From Persicaria tinctoria (Eukaryota > Streptophyta > Magnoliopsida > Caryophyllales > Polygonaceae): a stretch of DNA of 64,000 nucleotides. The stretch covers positions 43,081,314 through 43,145,313 of the forward strand of contig JBANSL010000003.1 in assembly GCA_037127255.1 (NCBI GenBank). Reading direction: 5' to 3'. Shown here in pieces: positions 1 through 11,516 of this stretch. The notes beneath the pieces are model-generated. The model was not told the DNA's origin. It saw only the letters and a program-made list of their open reading frames with translations, and ran no database searches. Both the position numbers and the translations under genes were made by a program. The stretch's first letter is position 1; each line of letters opens with the position of its first letter.

Positions 1-1858
1 CCAATAGCTTATGTTGGTTAGTATCTTATCCAGAAAGGGGGAAAATTGAGAAATAGTTAGCTTCCCTAAGGGAATGGGAATTCCTAAATATCTGAAAGGG
101 AAAGATCCCTGTGTGAATCCTGATCTAGTAGCCAGGAATTCCTTGTCTTCAGCTTTAACCCCTGCAGTAAAGGAGGAAGACTTCGAGGGACTGACCTCCA
201 GGCCTAAAACCTCAGAAAAGTGGTTAAGAGCATCCAATAATATAGTCATGGACTTTTTATCACCTCTTGACATTAAAATTATATCATCAGCATAAGCAAG
301 ATGTGATATTTGCAAATTTTCACATTTTGGATTGCATTTAAAACCTGGAAGCCTTGTCTTTCATTTGAGGACTCTGGACAGGTAATCCACAGATAATACA
401 AAAATGAGAGGGGAGATAGGATCTCCTTGTCTTAACCCTCTCTTGCCAAAAAAGTAACCATGTAGAGAACCATTGAGGGTAATAGAGAAAGAAGGTGAGC
501 ATATACATTCAAGAATCCAGTGTATAAAGAGAGGAGAAAAATTCAAGTTTAGGATTTGTCTAATGAAGTTCCAAGAAATAGTATCATAAGCCTTTTTTAA
601 ATCAAGGTTTATGATGCATCCAGAAATGATTCTCTTCCTAGTATATCTCCTAATCATTTCTTGCAAAAGTAGAATGTTTTAATTCATGATTCTGCCTTCA
701 ATAAAACCAATTTGAGAAGGGGAAATGGTGGATTTCAGAATATGAGAGAATCTGGCAGCAAGAATTTATAGTTATAACGGCAAGAGAAGTATGGTTGGTT
801 TGTTTTAGAAGATTGCCTGATCTGAAAAACTCCATTACCGACCCAATTAATTGATCTCCTGTAATGGACCAAGTGGCTTTGAAGAATTTTGAGTTATATC
901 CATCTGGTCCAGGAGAGTTGTCATCTCCAATACTCCAAAGTGCAGATTTAATCTCTTCTGGTGTGACATTTCTAAGCAGCTCAGGGTGTCGGTCAGCATT
1001 CAATATAGCTCCTCTATTTCTAACATATCTTTCATCAACCATTGTTGTCTGCTTTTCAGTTCCAATTAAACCAGTGTAGAACTTAACAAATTCATCAGCT
1101 ACTTCTTGCAGTGATAGAGTTTCTAGTCCATACTTGAAAGGGCCTCTCTTGTGTCTCTGTTTCTCAAGAAATTCCACCTTCACTTGACTATGGTCACAGT
1201 AAGCTTTAGGCAATAGAAAGGAGGCTTTGCAGTAAAGATTAAGAGTATCCCAACATCCATTTACCATAACCCTGTCAATTTTACTCGATTTAGATCCTTT
1301 AAACCATGTGTGATCAAGCCCCTCACTGATTGTATCATGTAGATCAAGCTCTGCACACAATTCCCATAGGTCATAAGTCTCATAGGCCATAACTGTAGCA
1401 CCATTCTTCCTCTCACAAGATCTCATTATAGTATTAAAATCTCCTTGCACTAACCAGGGGGAGCTTGTCCGTCCTATTTCTTCTGCTAGATTCCTCCATA
1501 ATCCCCTTCTTTTGACTATTGTGTGAAGGCCATATACTTGTGCTATTTGAAAACATTTTCCGGTGGCCTTACATTGTATTTCACCACAGATAAGTTGCTA
1601 AGTGGTCCTCTTGTGTCTGAAATCAACTCTCAATGGATCCCAAATGATGAGGATTCTTCCTGCTGTGCTATGCTCAAAATTATGAATATAGCTCCACTGT
1701 CTGAAGCTTGAACTCATTATGGACTGAAGTTTGGTAACATTCAACTTGGTCTCCAGGACTCCAAGAAAACATATATTTTTCTCTCTCAAAAACTTGTTAG
1801 CAGCCTTATGTTTAGGGGTGTTGTTGAAACCCCTTATATTCCATGAGGCTATTATCAT
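1..1858 (-). pseudogene. LINE ORF2: endonuclease and reverse transcriptase (broken, partial)
   Basis: ORF2 would nick target DNA and copy the LINE RNA. It starts at the ATG at 1858 with the apurinic-type endonuclease signature SWNIRGFNN and LETK. Further on come GDFNTIM, a DHTWF block and CDHSQVKVEF, the usual C-terminal histidine motif. The linker SPGPDGYNSKFF precedes the polymerase. Reverse-transcriptase motifs follow: LDLKKAYDTISW (motif A), GLRQGDPISPLIF (motif B) and a still intact YADD catalytic box at 283-294. The thumb-like YLGIPIPLGKL lies near 55-95 and the frame leaves the window. Frame breaks lie around 1450-1600, 670-790 and 345-360. The start overlaps the ORF1 stop (ATGA). Confidence 0.88.
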
Positions 1859-3771
1859 TTATTCCCTTTTGAGAGGGTGCTAGGCCTTTTGTCTGTATCT
1901 TGTCTACCTTCACCATTGTGCACTGGCCAATAGTTCAGAGCTAAAACAGATTCCTTTTTTCCTTTATCTTCTGTATCCAAATCCATTTCTTCTTCACTTT
2001 CATCTAGGTTCCTTTCCTGTGATGTTGTCTCTGTAACCATTGGAGTGCTCTGCTTCTTCAATCTTCCACTTCTTCTCACCTCTTTCAATTGCTGATCATT
2101 TTCTATCTGTCTCATATTTGTTCTTTCGTTTTGTTTATTTATTCCTCCCTCTATGATTCTATCATTCTTTCCATCTATCAGTTGTGTCATCACTAGGTAT
2201 GTTCCTGAGTTCCCATGAGTCAATAGCATAACCTCCAGGCCTTGTCCCAGGGTATTCAGCTCCTCATTGACCTTTGCTAGAGCTTGGAAAGAATTATTGT
2301 CTGCAAAGGATACCTTTTTATTCTTCCCTTTTTCTTTTTCTTTTTGAAGATCATCTTTTCTCACATCCAGTTCCACTTGCCTTGATCATCCAAATCCTCA
2401 GCTCTTGTAGTGGGGGGGGGGGGGATTCTTTTTCTTTTGGTAGGCTTGGCTTATCCTTTCAATGGAAGAGAAGAGGGAGGTTTTAACATTTGTCATAGTG
2501 GATTTGAAACCAGAAGGAGGAGTTTTTTGAAGAGCTTTAGAAGTCCCTTTTTTGCTGGCCCTGTTGAGTATGCTAAGTTCAAGCCCAGGAGTGGGAAGGA
2601 GGGGAGGGCGAGAGGAGGAAAGGTTAGAGTCTAGAGTAGAAGTTTCGTCAAATGGAAAGACAGTGTGGTCAGATTGGAGAACAGAATGAGGGGGGTTAGA
2701 AGAGGGGTGGGGGTTTTGGAGGTCTCCAGAAGGGAATTGGGTGGTTGAAGGAGGAAGAGGAGTAACCAGGGGAGGAGAAAGAGGATGGGGAGGGGGAGGG
2801 GGAGGAGCACAATGAGAGGGGTTAGGATCAATGTTTGGGCCAGAGGAGGTTGATGGATGAGAGGGATCCATCCCTGTAGCTGAGGGGTTGGATTTTTCTT
2901 TATATTCTCTCTGAGGTGCAGCAAGATTTTTCTTTCTATTATCTATTGAGGCACCTTTGGCAGCTGGACACTTGTTTCTTTCATGACCATATGTAGTACA
3001 CCTATTGCATCTTGGAGGAAGATTCTCATACTCTATGAAACAGGTATGATCTGGCGCATCATCAAAGTTAATGGTCACCATTCTCTTTAGTTCTTTAGAG
3101 CAATCAATGTCAACCAACACTCTAGCATACAACTGCTTAGATCTATGCTCTGTATACCCATCAGTCATTATTGGATCTCCAATCTTGGAAGCTATTTTCT
3201 GGAGCAGAGCTGGAGTCCAAAACTCAGTTGGCAACTTGTGTATCCTTATCCAGACAGGAAGGCTAGAGAAGAGAGCTTTATCAAAGGTAAACCTCTCTGG
3301 CACACATTTAAGAAGCAAGGTGTATCCTGGTCCTATAAAGGGGCCTTTCATCAAAACTGAATCTCTGTCATCCTCACTAAAAAATTTGAACATTAAACAG
3401 CCACCTTGGGCATTATAATCATGTTTAGGCCAGTTTCTTTTCAAGTTAGCAATGATCTCAAACCCTGGAAATCTACCAACTAGATAACCAACAAGAGCAA
3501 ACTCCCAGGCTTCTTCCAAACTCAGACATTCACTATTTGTAGCCTTAACCACATCACCTTCACTAGAATTTAGATAAGACAGTCTAAAGCCTCTGAATCT
3601 GGAACTAGTTTCAATCATTGGAGACTTGGTAGCCCAGGAACCTTGAAGATTATTAGGTGTTGTACTTCTAGATCGAGGGGTTAATTTGGGGAGTGAGAGT
3701 ATTGTTAGGAGTTCTGTAGGCTTCGGCTGGTGTGGGTTCCTGGGTAGTAGAGGAGGGATCATTTGGAACAA
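1855..3771 (-). pseudogene. LINE ORF1: DUF4283-like nucleic-acid-binding protein with CCHC knuckle
   Basis: This ORF1/gag-like protein of plant L1 elements binds the element RNA. Residues about 60-250 of the 457-aa main segment (3771-2398) match the DUF4283 pattern (SLEEAWEFALVGYLVG, SLPVWIRIHKLPTEFW). A CCHC zinc knuckle follows with all ligands present: CNRCTTYGHERNKC, spacing CX2CX4HX4C. After it comes a long Pro/Ser-rich linker. A 12-G tract at about 2411-2422 lies where the frame breaks; slippage there is the likely cause. A charged tail (2376-1855, KEVRRSGRLKK, acidic EEEMDLD) lies in the same nominal frame and ends with a TGA overlapping the ATG of ORF2, an arrangement expected for re-initiation. 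Confidence 0.8.
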
Positions 3772-3890
3772 TGTGGGGAGATGGAGGAGCTGAGGGAATA
3801 AGAGGATTCTGTAGATCAGAGCTCAAACATACAGCAAGGATAGGATCTTCAGAGCTTCCATTTGACACAGTCACGTTACTGTCGCATTAA

Positions 3891-4523
3891 TTAGCTAGGG
3901 TCAGTGGAGGTACTTTGGCTATGGTCAGACGTGGGGAGAGGAGGAGTCTCAGAATCAGGTAACTCAGGGTTTTGAGATTGTACAACATTAGAAGGCATAA
4001 CATAATTAGATTGTTGTCCCTCCATAGAGATCTTTTGGGCATTCACATTCAAAACAGATTTTTCATGAGAAACATTTGAAATCAATGAACTTTGTCCCTC
4101 ATTTGGGATCTTTTTGACCACAGAGCAAGTAGTTTGTCCCTCCATAGGGATCTTTTGCACATCAGAGTCTAGCCTATAGGACCCGGCCAGCTCCCGGGGA
4201 AGGGGAGATGAGTGACATACCTCACCGTATTGAAACGGTATGAAGAGCGGCTGAGAGTTGTCACCTGGGGTTTTAGATTCGTCTTCTTGAGTCGTCTGAG
4301 CAAATTTGCATTTGACTGTAGGAGAGCTCCTGGGTATCATTCCTAAGATCGTCATCTTGGATGGAGTGGCAGCACCCTTTACATCAGTAATTGGAGTCGG
4401 AATGAGTGGAGCTGCCCGACGTCCAGTCCCTGGGGTCTTCTCCTTTTCCATGTGTTTTCGAGTAATCGTTTCCTTCAGAAACCCTAGGTGATTTAGGGTT
4501 TCTTTGGAATCGCATTCTTTCAA
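3891..4523 (-). CDS. Ser/Pro-rich ORF upstream of LINE ORF1
   Basis: This 210-aa frame lies just 5' of the DUF4283 ORF and is separated from it by stops and a frame change. It is rich in Ser, Pro and Gln and has no fold I recognise. It holds three degenerate copies of a short unit resembling QKIPMEGQ, encoded by repeats near 4016, 4095 and 4132 on the plus strand. It may be the detached N-terminus of ORF1 or translated leader. A short Pro-rich frame at 3874-3668 lies between the two. There is no independent evidence that it is expressed. Confidence 0.4.
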   Translation of the reverse strand: MKECDSKETLNHLGFLKETITRKHMEKEKTPGTGRRAAPLIPTPITDVKGAATPSKMTILGMIPRSSPTVKCKFAQTTQEDESKTPGDNSQPLFIPFQYGEVCHSSPLPRELAGSYRLDSDVQKIPMEGQTTCSVVKKIPNEGQSSLISNVSHEKSVLNVNAQKISMEGQQSNYVMPSNVVQSQNPELPDSETPPLPTSDHSQSTSTDPS

Positions 4524-5800
4524 GGAATTGGTAAGGCACAGTGTATGTGTGGAGGTGTAAAGGAGGTTTCCACCCTCAATTTTCCATGAGAGGAATCATA
4601 GGGGACCCCCTCATGGGTCAGTGTCAGTCGATGAACTTCCCAGATGGTAACGTAGCACAAGTTTTGGGGATTTCCTCCACGGTGGTTAAAATCTCAAATT
4701 GGTAAGGCTCGATGTTCGTGGGGAGTTGGAGAGACTGGAAGTGGGAGCAATTTCTTCAGGGATAGCGAATTGAGGACCCCCCCGAAAGATTTTTGCTGGC
4801 CGAAACAGTTCTCGCAAAACCCTAGCTAGAATTGGGGCTTTTATGCTTGGTGTTTCAAGCCACAAATTCGTAAGGGTAGAGCAAGGAGAGGTAATTTGAA
4901 GAAGCAAACCAGGTTCAATTTAACTTTTGGGTTGGCAGCGTGACCCCCTGGAAGGTTCTTCCCGGAAGACACTATTCACTGGATAGGGGATCCAGCAAGA
5001 AAGGAAGGGTTCAGTTCGAGTAACTGGTGTGGAGAGAAAGAGAGTGGAGAGAAGAGATAGGAGAAAGGAGGGGATAAATTCCGGCGTCGGAGCACCGACG
5101 GGTGGTTGTCTCAGAGAGAATAGGGAGGACGGTTCAGCGAAAGTCAAACACAGGAATTTGAAAACAGGTGACCGTTGGTGTGAGTAACGGTTATTTGGTC
5201 TGTGAGGTAACGGCTAGTTTCAGTTGAGGTAATGTCTAGTTTTTCGAGGGGGGGGGGGGGACATGAGTTGGCAAGGCGGAAGAGAAACAACCCTGCCTGG
5301 CGCCGGCGATGCCGCCACCGCTGAAGGCGGAAATATGCTCAGAAAATTTTAGGCCATCTGAGGAGGGTGACGAAGATTTATGTGGAGGAAGGACAGATCA
5401 ATTGAAAGGTGAGGAGGTTGACGAAGCAATAAATTTAATTACCGGTTGGTGGGATACAATAAATGTTGGAGAAGCTGGTTTCCTTTTATCTTGACACTGG
5501 AATGAAGAAAGCGAGAGAGAGGTAAGAGGGGAGGGAGCCAATCAACATTCTGCTGAGAAGAGGAACCGAGAAGCCGAGATGGAGGCCGGAGGAGCTCGCC
5601 GGAGCAAGGGGGAAGGCAAGAAGGAAGTATCCTTCTTTAGGAGTTTCTCTCTCTAACCACCGTTTTTCCAAAGGCACTCTTGATTGGGATATTATATTAC
5701 CATCACTTATAAAGGTCGGGATATTCATCTTACATTTGAAAGATTGGGATATATTTTTAACACCCTCTTAAAGGTTGGTTTTTTAATTAGTTTTGCCGGA
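4524..5800. other. Probable LINE leader and flanking DNA, no gene seen
   Basis: This stretch has no coding signal. It includes a G tract at about 5240-5253, GC-rich sequence near 5270-5310 and 5570-5620, and an A tract at 5800-5809. The left part is likely LINE 5' UTR. I could not place the element boundary. Confidence 0.4.
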
Positions 5801-5821
5801 AAAAAAAAAGTTGCCAGATAG

Positions 5822-5905
5822 CTCTCTTTGGGGAATTGAATTCGGGAGTGAATGGCTCATGCGCGTGCCGTGCCTTGTACCACCAGGCCGCTATCTATTT
5901 GCGGT
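5822..5905 (-). repeat. tRNA-like (SINE-like) patch
   Basis: Read on the minus strand, TAGCGGCCTGGTGGTA resembles an A box and, about 45 nt on, GAATTCAATTCCCC resembles a degraded B box. This pairing is typical of tRNA-derived plant SINE heads. No tail or target-site duplication was identified, so this is a weak call. Confidence 0.3.
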
Positions 5906-7040
5906 GTAGTTAATGAAAAACAGAAATTTAAACTGAATTACTAGTTTTTCGTGAATTATTGGACTCTAAAAATTTGGGGCCCTATTCTATAGATCCACCC
6001 GAATATGCTTATGCATGTGCTTGAATAGGAACATATTTTAATCCTTTTTACATTTAGAAGGAACCAAGTATGCTAATCATGCAGCAAAACTTTCACTGAT
6101 CAATACGGAATCTATTTGGTTCTACTCATTTGAGTGTTCTTAAAATGTTTGATAGTTGGATTGTGTTTGTTCTGTTCCTTTATTATTGGTAGTCCTTGCC
6201 TTTGAACATTTTGTCACATTTCATATTAACGGCCATCTTTTTAAAATTTACTTTTGCAGGTCTTAGCAAAATCATCGAAAATGATTCCAGGTGATATATT
6301 GTTGCCCTTTCCTTGTTTGTTATTGCTATGTAGAACAATATGTCAATATCATGCATCTTCGCTTGTTTAGGATGTGAATTTTTGCTGACAATTTAAAAAA
6401 TGGCTTGACGTTTAAATCAACTTGTCTATGTCTAGTTAGACATGATGTTGGTGTTGTCGTTATGCAAACTAACTTGTTGATTGTTGTACACTACTCCATC
6501 TGAGCTCAACGTTGAAATCAGCTTGTCTATATCTAGGGGCAAGATATAGCTTTAGACACGAACGTGAGTAATTTTGTGGAAAAAAATCCATAATCTACCT
6601 TTAATTGAATTAAAGTAGTTTTTCTCTTTAAATTTGAAAAGTTTTTATGAATGTATTTTTTTCAGAAAGATAAATAATTCTCCAAATAGACTCGAAATTA
6701 TTTGCCCCGACCCATATAGTAATATTTTTAAGAACCTCCTAAATCCTCTTTAGGTACAAAAGTGTTTAAATACAATTAATGATCATCTTATTTTTTTTTA
6801 AAATGATAAATTTAATCTAAAATTGATCAAAAATAGTAGTATTTTCATGAAATATAAATAATTATAGCTTTGCAAAAATAATATTATAATTAATTGATAT
6901 GATCAATTTTAATTTTGAACAGTGCTCTCAAAATGATTGACACGATCTTGTTCCTATTTCAAGTGTGTCTTGTGCTCATTAAAAATTGTTGTTGATATGG
7001 ATGTATTTGCTTGGTATATCAGCCATATTATTACATGTTG
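5906..7040. other. AT-rich spacer
   Basis: No ORF, RNA gene or clear repeat was recognised. The sequence is strongly AT-rich between about 6560 and 6950. The chromovirus 5' LTR may begin somewhere in this interval, but no LTR start could be fixed. Confidence 0.4.
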
Positions 7041-7142
7041 TTGAGGACAAAAAGGAGAGGTACTTTCTGTTAGGACAAGGATATAAGCTACCCTTTGAAT
7101 TGAGAATCATTCATTCAGAAAATAATGAAAATCAGTTTCATA

Positions 7143-7181
<39 letters not shown>

Positions 7182-7272
7182 AAGGAGAGGCACTTTCTGT
7201 TAGGACAAGGATATAAGCTACCCTTTGTATTGAGAATCATTCATTCAGAAAATAATCAAAATCAGTTTCATA

Positions 7273-7332
<60 letters not shown>

Positions 7333-7336
7333 TGTT
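7041..7336 (+). repeat. Duplicated ~130-bp unit with (CT)n and (GT)n microsatellites
   Basis: A unit running from about 7050 (gagaggtactttctgttagg) through a (TC)n tract at 7147-7178 is repeated from about 7183 to a second (CT)n tract at 7278-7315. That tract is followed by (TG)n at 7315-7336. The two units differ at only a few positions. The sequence lies directly before the chromovirus primer-binding site, so it is probably the tail of its 5' LTR enlarged by tandem duplication. Confidence 0.75.
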
Positions 7337-7361
7337 AGGCACGGCTTAGGGGCTTAACAAT

Positions 7362-7374
7362 TGGTATTAGTGGC
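7362..7374 (+). promoter_or_regulatory. Primer-binding site of the chromovirus (tRNA-Met type, degraded)
   Basis: TGGTATTAGTGGC resembles the plant initiator-Met primer-binding site TGGTATCAGAGCC with three changes. It follows ggcttaaca, a plausible LTR end, and precedes the gag start at 7391. Confidence 0.7.
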
Positions 7375-7390
7375 TTGAAGATTCTCGGTA

Positions 7391-7908
7391 ATGGCAGACG
7401 GAACTGGCGTGAGAACCAGTGACAAGATGGACTGTTTGAATCTTCATGGAAGAAGAAGAAGCGGTTCACCAACCACTACATCTGTGGTCTCGGCTTCAGC
7501 AGCTACAACTGTTCACAACTTCCACACACGAGCGATTAATGTAGGCAATTTAGAAGCAAGATGATCATTACAAGGTTTCTTAAGATCAGCTACAAGCAAT
7601 TTTGGATCTTAAAAAATCGTCGGAGGAGTTCCAATCAAGATTGGATCAAACAGTGGCACAAATGGCGAATTGGATGAAAATTCTGACGCAGAAACCAATT
7701 CCTCACGCGAATCTTGCTGGGATGGCATTCGAGCACCCGGAGAAGACTCCTCCAATGGTGAATCGAGAATTTCAGGACGAAAGTTTATCGGCCACCACCG
7801 ATGAGGAATGATGGAGTGTTCGCCGGCTAGAATTGGTTTCGAAAAGTCGATTTCCCTCAATTCGACGGGAAGAAACCCCGGAGCTGGGTTCTCAAGTGCA
7901 ATAAGTAC
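7391..7908 (+). pseudogene. Chromovirus gag, N-terminal part
   Basis: The coat-protein frame opens at the ATG at 7391 (MADGTGVRTSDKM). It runs through a coiled-coil-like Gln/Leu-rich stretch (7602-7811, SRLDQTVAQMANWM) to the start of the conserved capsid domain (VDFPQFDGKKPRSWVLKCNKY) just before 7908. Stops near 7560 and 7810 break it. The sequence continues at 14532 after the Copia insertion; the 5-bp target duplication lies within the KCNKY codons. Confidence 0.75.
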
Positions 7909-8959
7909 TGAAGGTTCGATAATGTATAACAAAGTAATATAAAGATACTCTAGAAGGGGGGTTGAATAGAGTATGCCGGTTTTTCGCAGATAATCTCAAG
8001 ACTTTTGAAACGCTCGCAAAACCCTTTGAGATTAGACTTAATCTTTTCTCTGAAAACTTGAATCACAAACAAGTTATATAATTCGAAACAAGTGTGGAAA
8101 TATGGTAAAGCAATAAGTAAAGAACGCAATGAATTATTTACGAGGTTCGGCACGAACTTGGCCTACGTCCCCGCCTAGGGTTCTTCCACAACCCTAGGAT
8201 TCAATCGGCTTTTATTGATTCACGAGATTTAGGATCCTAATAGCTCACCGAGAACCCTCTCTCCTATACAATTTCAATCTATTCAACTCACGTTCCCTTG
8301 GAGTCCTAGACCAATCTAGAAGAGCCCCACCTCTCTCAGCTATCTAGTACAATCATCTTACACTTAGTGAATCAATCGCCTAGTGTCCACTTCCTGAGTT
8401 ACTAACTCTCGAGTATAACACTCACTCGAAATATATCCTATAAGCTCACAGTGTAACTCTCAAATGCTTTGAAACGAAATAAATGACTATTAAGAACTAG
8501 CAGAGAGCACACGAGGAAGACAGATTGACTTGAAGGCTTGAGTGTATGAAAGCTTGTGTTCAACGAATGTATTGCAGTCTTCCCTTCTTCCTTTTCTTTA
8601 TAATGTAAAAATCGGCGCCTAAGGATCTTCACCAACGGCTATAGCAGATCATGTCTTGAGATGGATTCTTCACAATCTTCTATTCTTGGAAACTCTAAAG
8701 CCATGATCTTCCGATTTTATTTTCCATGTTATTCAGCTCAAGAAAGGAAATATAATTCGAAAAGCTTCCTGAAATGTTAGTATATATAAAATAATATCTG
8801 GAAGCATATAATAACATATAATAATATTCGGACATAATATAATAAAGTACAGGTTTTGTGTTTCATCAACACAACTGTAGCTTCAAGGCCTTTGACACAA
8901 ACTGTGTATCAAAGCGTTTGAAACTTATTCCGACTTTCATCAAGGGAGTGGAGTTATCA
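7909..8959 (-). repeat. Left (3') LTR of the Copia element
   Basis: It starts TGAAGGTTCG and ends GAGTTATCA, 1051 bp, matching 13481-14531 over its whole length with no net length change. Confidence 0.93.
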
Positions 8960-8976
8960 ATCTTCCCCTTGATGAA
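8960..8976 (-). promoter_or_regulatory. Polypurine tract of the Copia element
   Basis: On the minus strand TTTCATCAAGGGGAAGAT abuts the 3' LTR, the place and composition expected for the plus-strand primer. A second similar tract, AAAAAGGGGGAGATG, lies at about 9175-9189. Confidence 0.7.
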
Positions 8977-9359
8977 AGACAAAACCTGTGCATCCCTGCA
9001 ACTTAGTCAAGTAATTATATCATAAGCAAAATCGGCCTAAGTACCTGCATGGGTTAGACAAATGTTGGATCATAATTTTAAAACATGAAATATCCAAAAA
9101 AAAAAAAAACAAGGTCTTCCAAGACCTTTGATTCACAACAGTTTTAAAGTTTTAATGTCTAAACCATCAGATCATCTCCCCCTTTTTGTCTTTCAACAAA
9201 GGGAGGAGGTAAAACAGTCACCAAAAGTTTTAAAGCAGTATCAAAAAACAAGCAGTGTTTCAGATTCAGGGTTAGGGTAGGGTAGGATTTAAGATTCATT
9301 GTCCGGAGCATCATCCGTGAGCAGCGACCTCAGACCGTGCAACAACTTCGACACCCCGC

Positions 9360-11027
9360 TCATCTCCAGCAAGAACTCTCTATGCAGCTCCTTAATATCG
9401 AGGCGAACTTCCTCCAAGCCCAACTCAAGGTTGTCCATGCGCTCATCAATGGAAGAGGCAGTGGGAAGAGTCTTTGAGGGAGAGGCAAGACTCCAAGTCC
9501 CTTGGGGGGACTGAGTGATGACAATATTCTAAAAGCTCTTGGAGTCGAACTTACCCATATGACGTTGTTGTTCTTTTTTTTTTTTTTCAAATCGATTTCA
9601 GAACCTTTGAAGATGTGGGTCAAAAGGTTGGCAAAGGGGAGGGGAGTTCATTTTCTGGCTTTGCGAGTGTGAGCCATGGATCCTAGGATGGTATTGGCCA
9701 GATCAAGATCAAGGTCGTTCAAAATACGGTATAGAAGGACCATAGCATTATTAGTTAGGAGGGAGCCAGAGTTTATACGGGGTAAGAGGCAACGCACAAT
9801 GATGTTGAAGATGATTTTTGCCTCAAGGGTAAGGGATGAGTGGGTAAGCTGTTTTGTGGTGTTGTTGGATGCTACGTGGAGCAGGTATTTGGATCGGGCA
9901 AGGGAAATGCACTGTTCTCTTGTGGGGTTTTCAGGAGAGGGTGGACAAGGTCTAGGTAGGCCAAGGAAATCAGCGAAGTTAATGGAGTTGAAGGTGATTC
10001 TAACTCCCTTGACGACTGATTCCAAAGCGCAACCATCAGCATTGTGTTTGACTTTTAGGTTTATGTAGAACAGGCGGGTGAGTTGCGGATAGTAAATAGA
10101 TTCAAGGTTGAGAAGGGTCCAGGCAGGGGATTGTTTGAGGAGAGAGATTCAAGGTAGGTTCAAAGCTTCCAAAATCTCAAGATCAATAAAATCATAACAA
10201 CATATCTTACGAGTTCGAAACTCATCTTCCAACTTTCCAGCCATCTCAGCATTTTCAAACCCGGAGGAGGGCAGGGATTGGCTTACCTGCAAAAGTGCAA
10301 GCGAATCGGCGTTCTTCCTGCGAGCCTTTGTAGGAGCAGTCCTCTTGACAGGCGTGTCAAGGCTTCTGAGAGTGCCTTTTCTTGTGCGCTTGGGAGATGG
10401 AGGCTTTGCTGCAGGGGCTTTGCGCTTCTTTGGAGACGGGGGAGGAGGAGGAGGAGAAGGAGAAGGGACAGGTTCTGGCTCCTTAACCTCTTCATCCTCA
10501 GACCTCGAGTCCTCAGCAAACCCTTCAGCGTCGTCTCCCTCTGCTTCCTCGTCGTCTGCAGTCTCGTCGTCCTACTCTTCATCTTTCTCTGGTTCCTCTC
10601 CAGTGGGAACCTCCTTCTCAGCAACTCTTAGGGCCTCTTCCTCGGCCTCCTTTCTGGCTTTCTCAGCCTCCTACTCGGCTAATTTCCTTGCCTGCTCGGC
10701 CTCTTCCTCGACCTTTTTCTTTCTCTGGGCCTCTTCCTCGGCCTCTTTAGCAGCATCTCGTTCCAAAATCACATCGAGATCCTCCTCTTCCTCAGCAATG
10801 ATTTTCCTTTTCCCTTTTTGCTTGGCACTGAGTGACTTCTTCGTCGGGCGCTTTAGAGAACGCTTGATCTGAGCAATGGTGCTCTCAGGGACGGTGCTCC
10901 GGACAGTGGCTGGGACAATGGCTTGAGGAGTGGGTTCGAGTTGATGGGAAGTAACAATGGCATGGCGTCCCTTGGGGGTGGCGCCAAGACGTTTGGGTGT
11001 GGAGGTCTTCTTGGATTTGGGTGCCAT
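9360..11027 (-). pseudogene. ORF3 after pol: env-like / plant transposon protein
   Basis: One frame runs from the ATG at 11027 to about 9360, roughly 555 codons, broken only by four in-frame stops (near 10669, 10574, 10145 and 9647). The N-terminus is basic (MAPKSKKTSTPKRLG). Next come a long Glu/Lys-rich coiled-coil-like stretch (EEAQRKKKVEEEAEQ) and a proline and basic block (PPPPPPSPKKRK). The C-terminal domain (ESVVKGVRITFNSINF, FLGLPRP, TRKARK) resembles what is often labelled a putative plant transposon protein or env-like protein in Sireviruses. I see no convincing signal peptide or transmembrane segment, so a membrane envelope role is not supported. Its position between pol and the 3' LTR is the main evidence for its identity. 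Confidence 0.65.
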
Positions 11028-11516
11028 GGATGAGATTCAACTTAGGGTTTCAGAAAATTTTGAGAGGTTGAAGAAGAAGTATTAGAGAGGGTTTAGGTAA
11101 ATCTGGAGAGGTGAGAGAATCGGGTAAGGTGTGGTTTAAAAAGGGAGAGAGGGTTAAGTTGACGGGATGGGTATATGGTTCCAATGAGGGTGATCATAAC
11201 ACTGCCAATTTTGAAAAAATTTGATTTCCAAAACAATTGAAATTTCAAACCATCTTGTCACAATTTAAATCAAGAGGGAAATTCCGAAAATATCTTTTCC
11301 ATAAATAAAAATACTCGGATATAAGAACTTTTAGGAAATAAAATGTGTATTGCATAAGTAAGGTTAAAAACTATACTTGATCAAATATCTAATAAGATAT
11401 TAACCAAATATATGATCCGTTATATGTGCTCTACCATTCAGCTCACAATCTTTGACATAATTCTCGAAGGTCTTGACACTGAGTATAATTTATCTTTCGT
11501 AAAGGGAAAGCTCCCC

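Larger units (their letters stand above)
1..5260 (-). mobile_element. L1-type LINE, 3' end beyond the window
   Basis: A non-LTR retrotransposon reads on the minus strand and leaves the window at position 1, still inside the reverse transcriptase. In order on the minus strand it has a leader, a Ser/Pro-rich ORF, an ORF1 with a nucleic-acid-binding domain and zinc knuckle, then ORF2 with an endonuclease and a reverse transcriptase. This order is that of plant L1 elements. The reading frames carry several stops and shifts, so the copy is dead. The 5' end is not sharp; the G-rich tract near 5240 and GC-rich sequence to about 5700 may still belong to the leader. No target-site duplication can be checked because the 3' end is missing. 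Confidence 0.88.

Noticed and set aside
7041..7349. Two small proteins with Ser-Leu repeats
   Set aside because: They are produced by (CT)n microsatellites.
10278..10872. Ser-rich plus-strand frames of 117-175 aa
   Set aside because: Antisense shadow of the Glu/Lys-rich part of ORF3; Ser/Leu runs are the complement of GAG/AAG codons.
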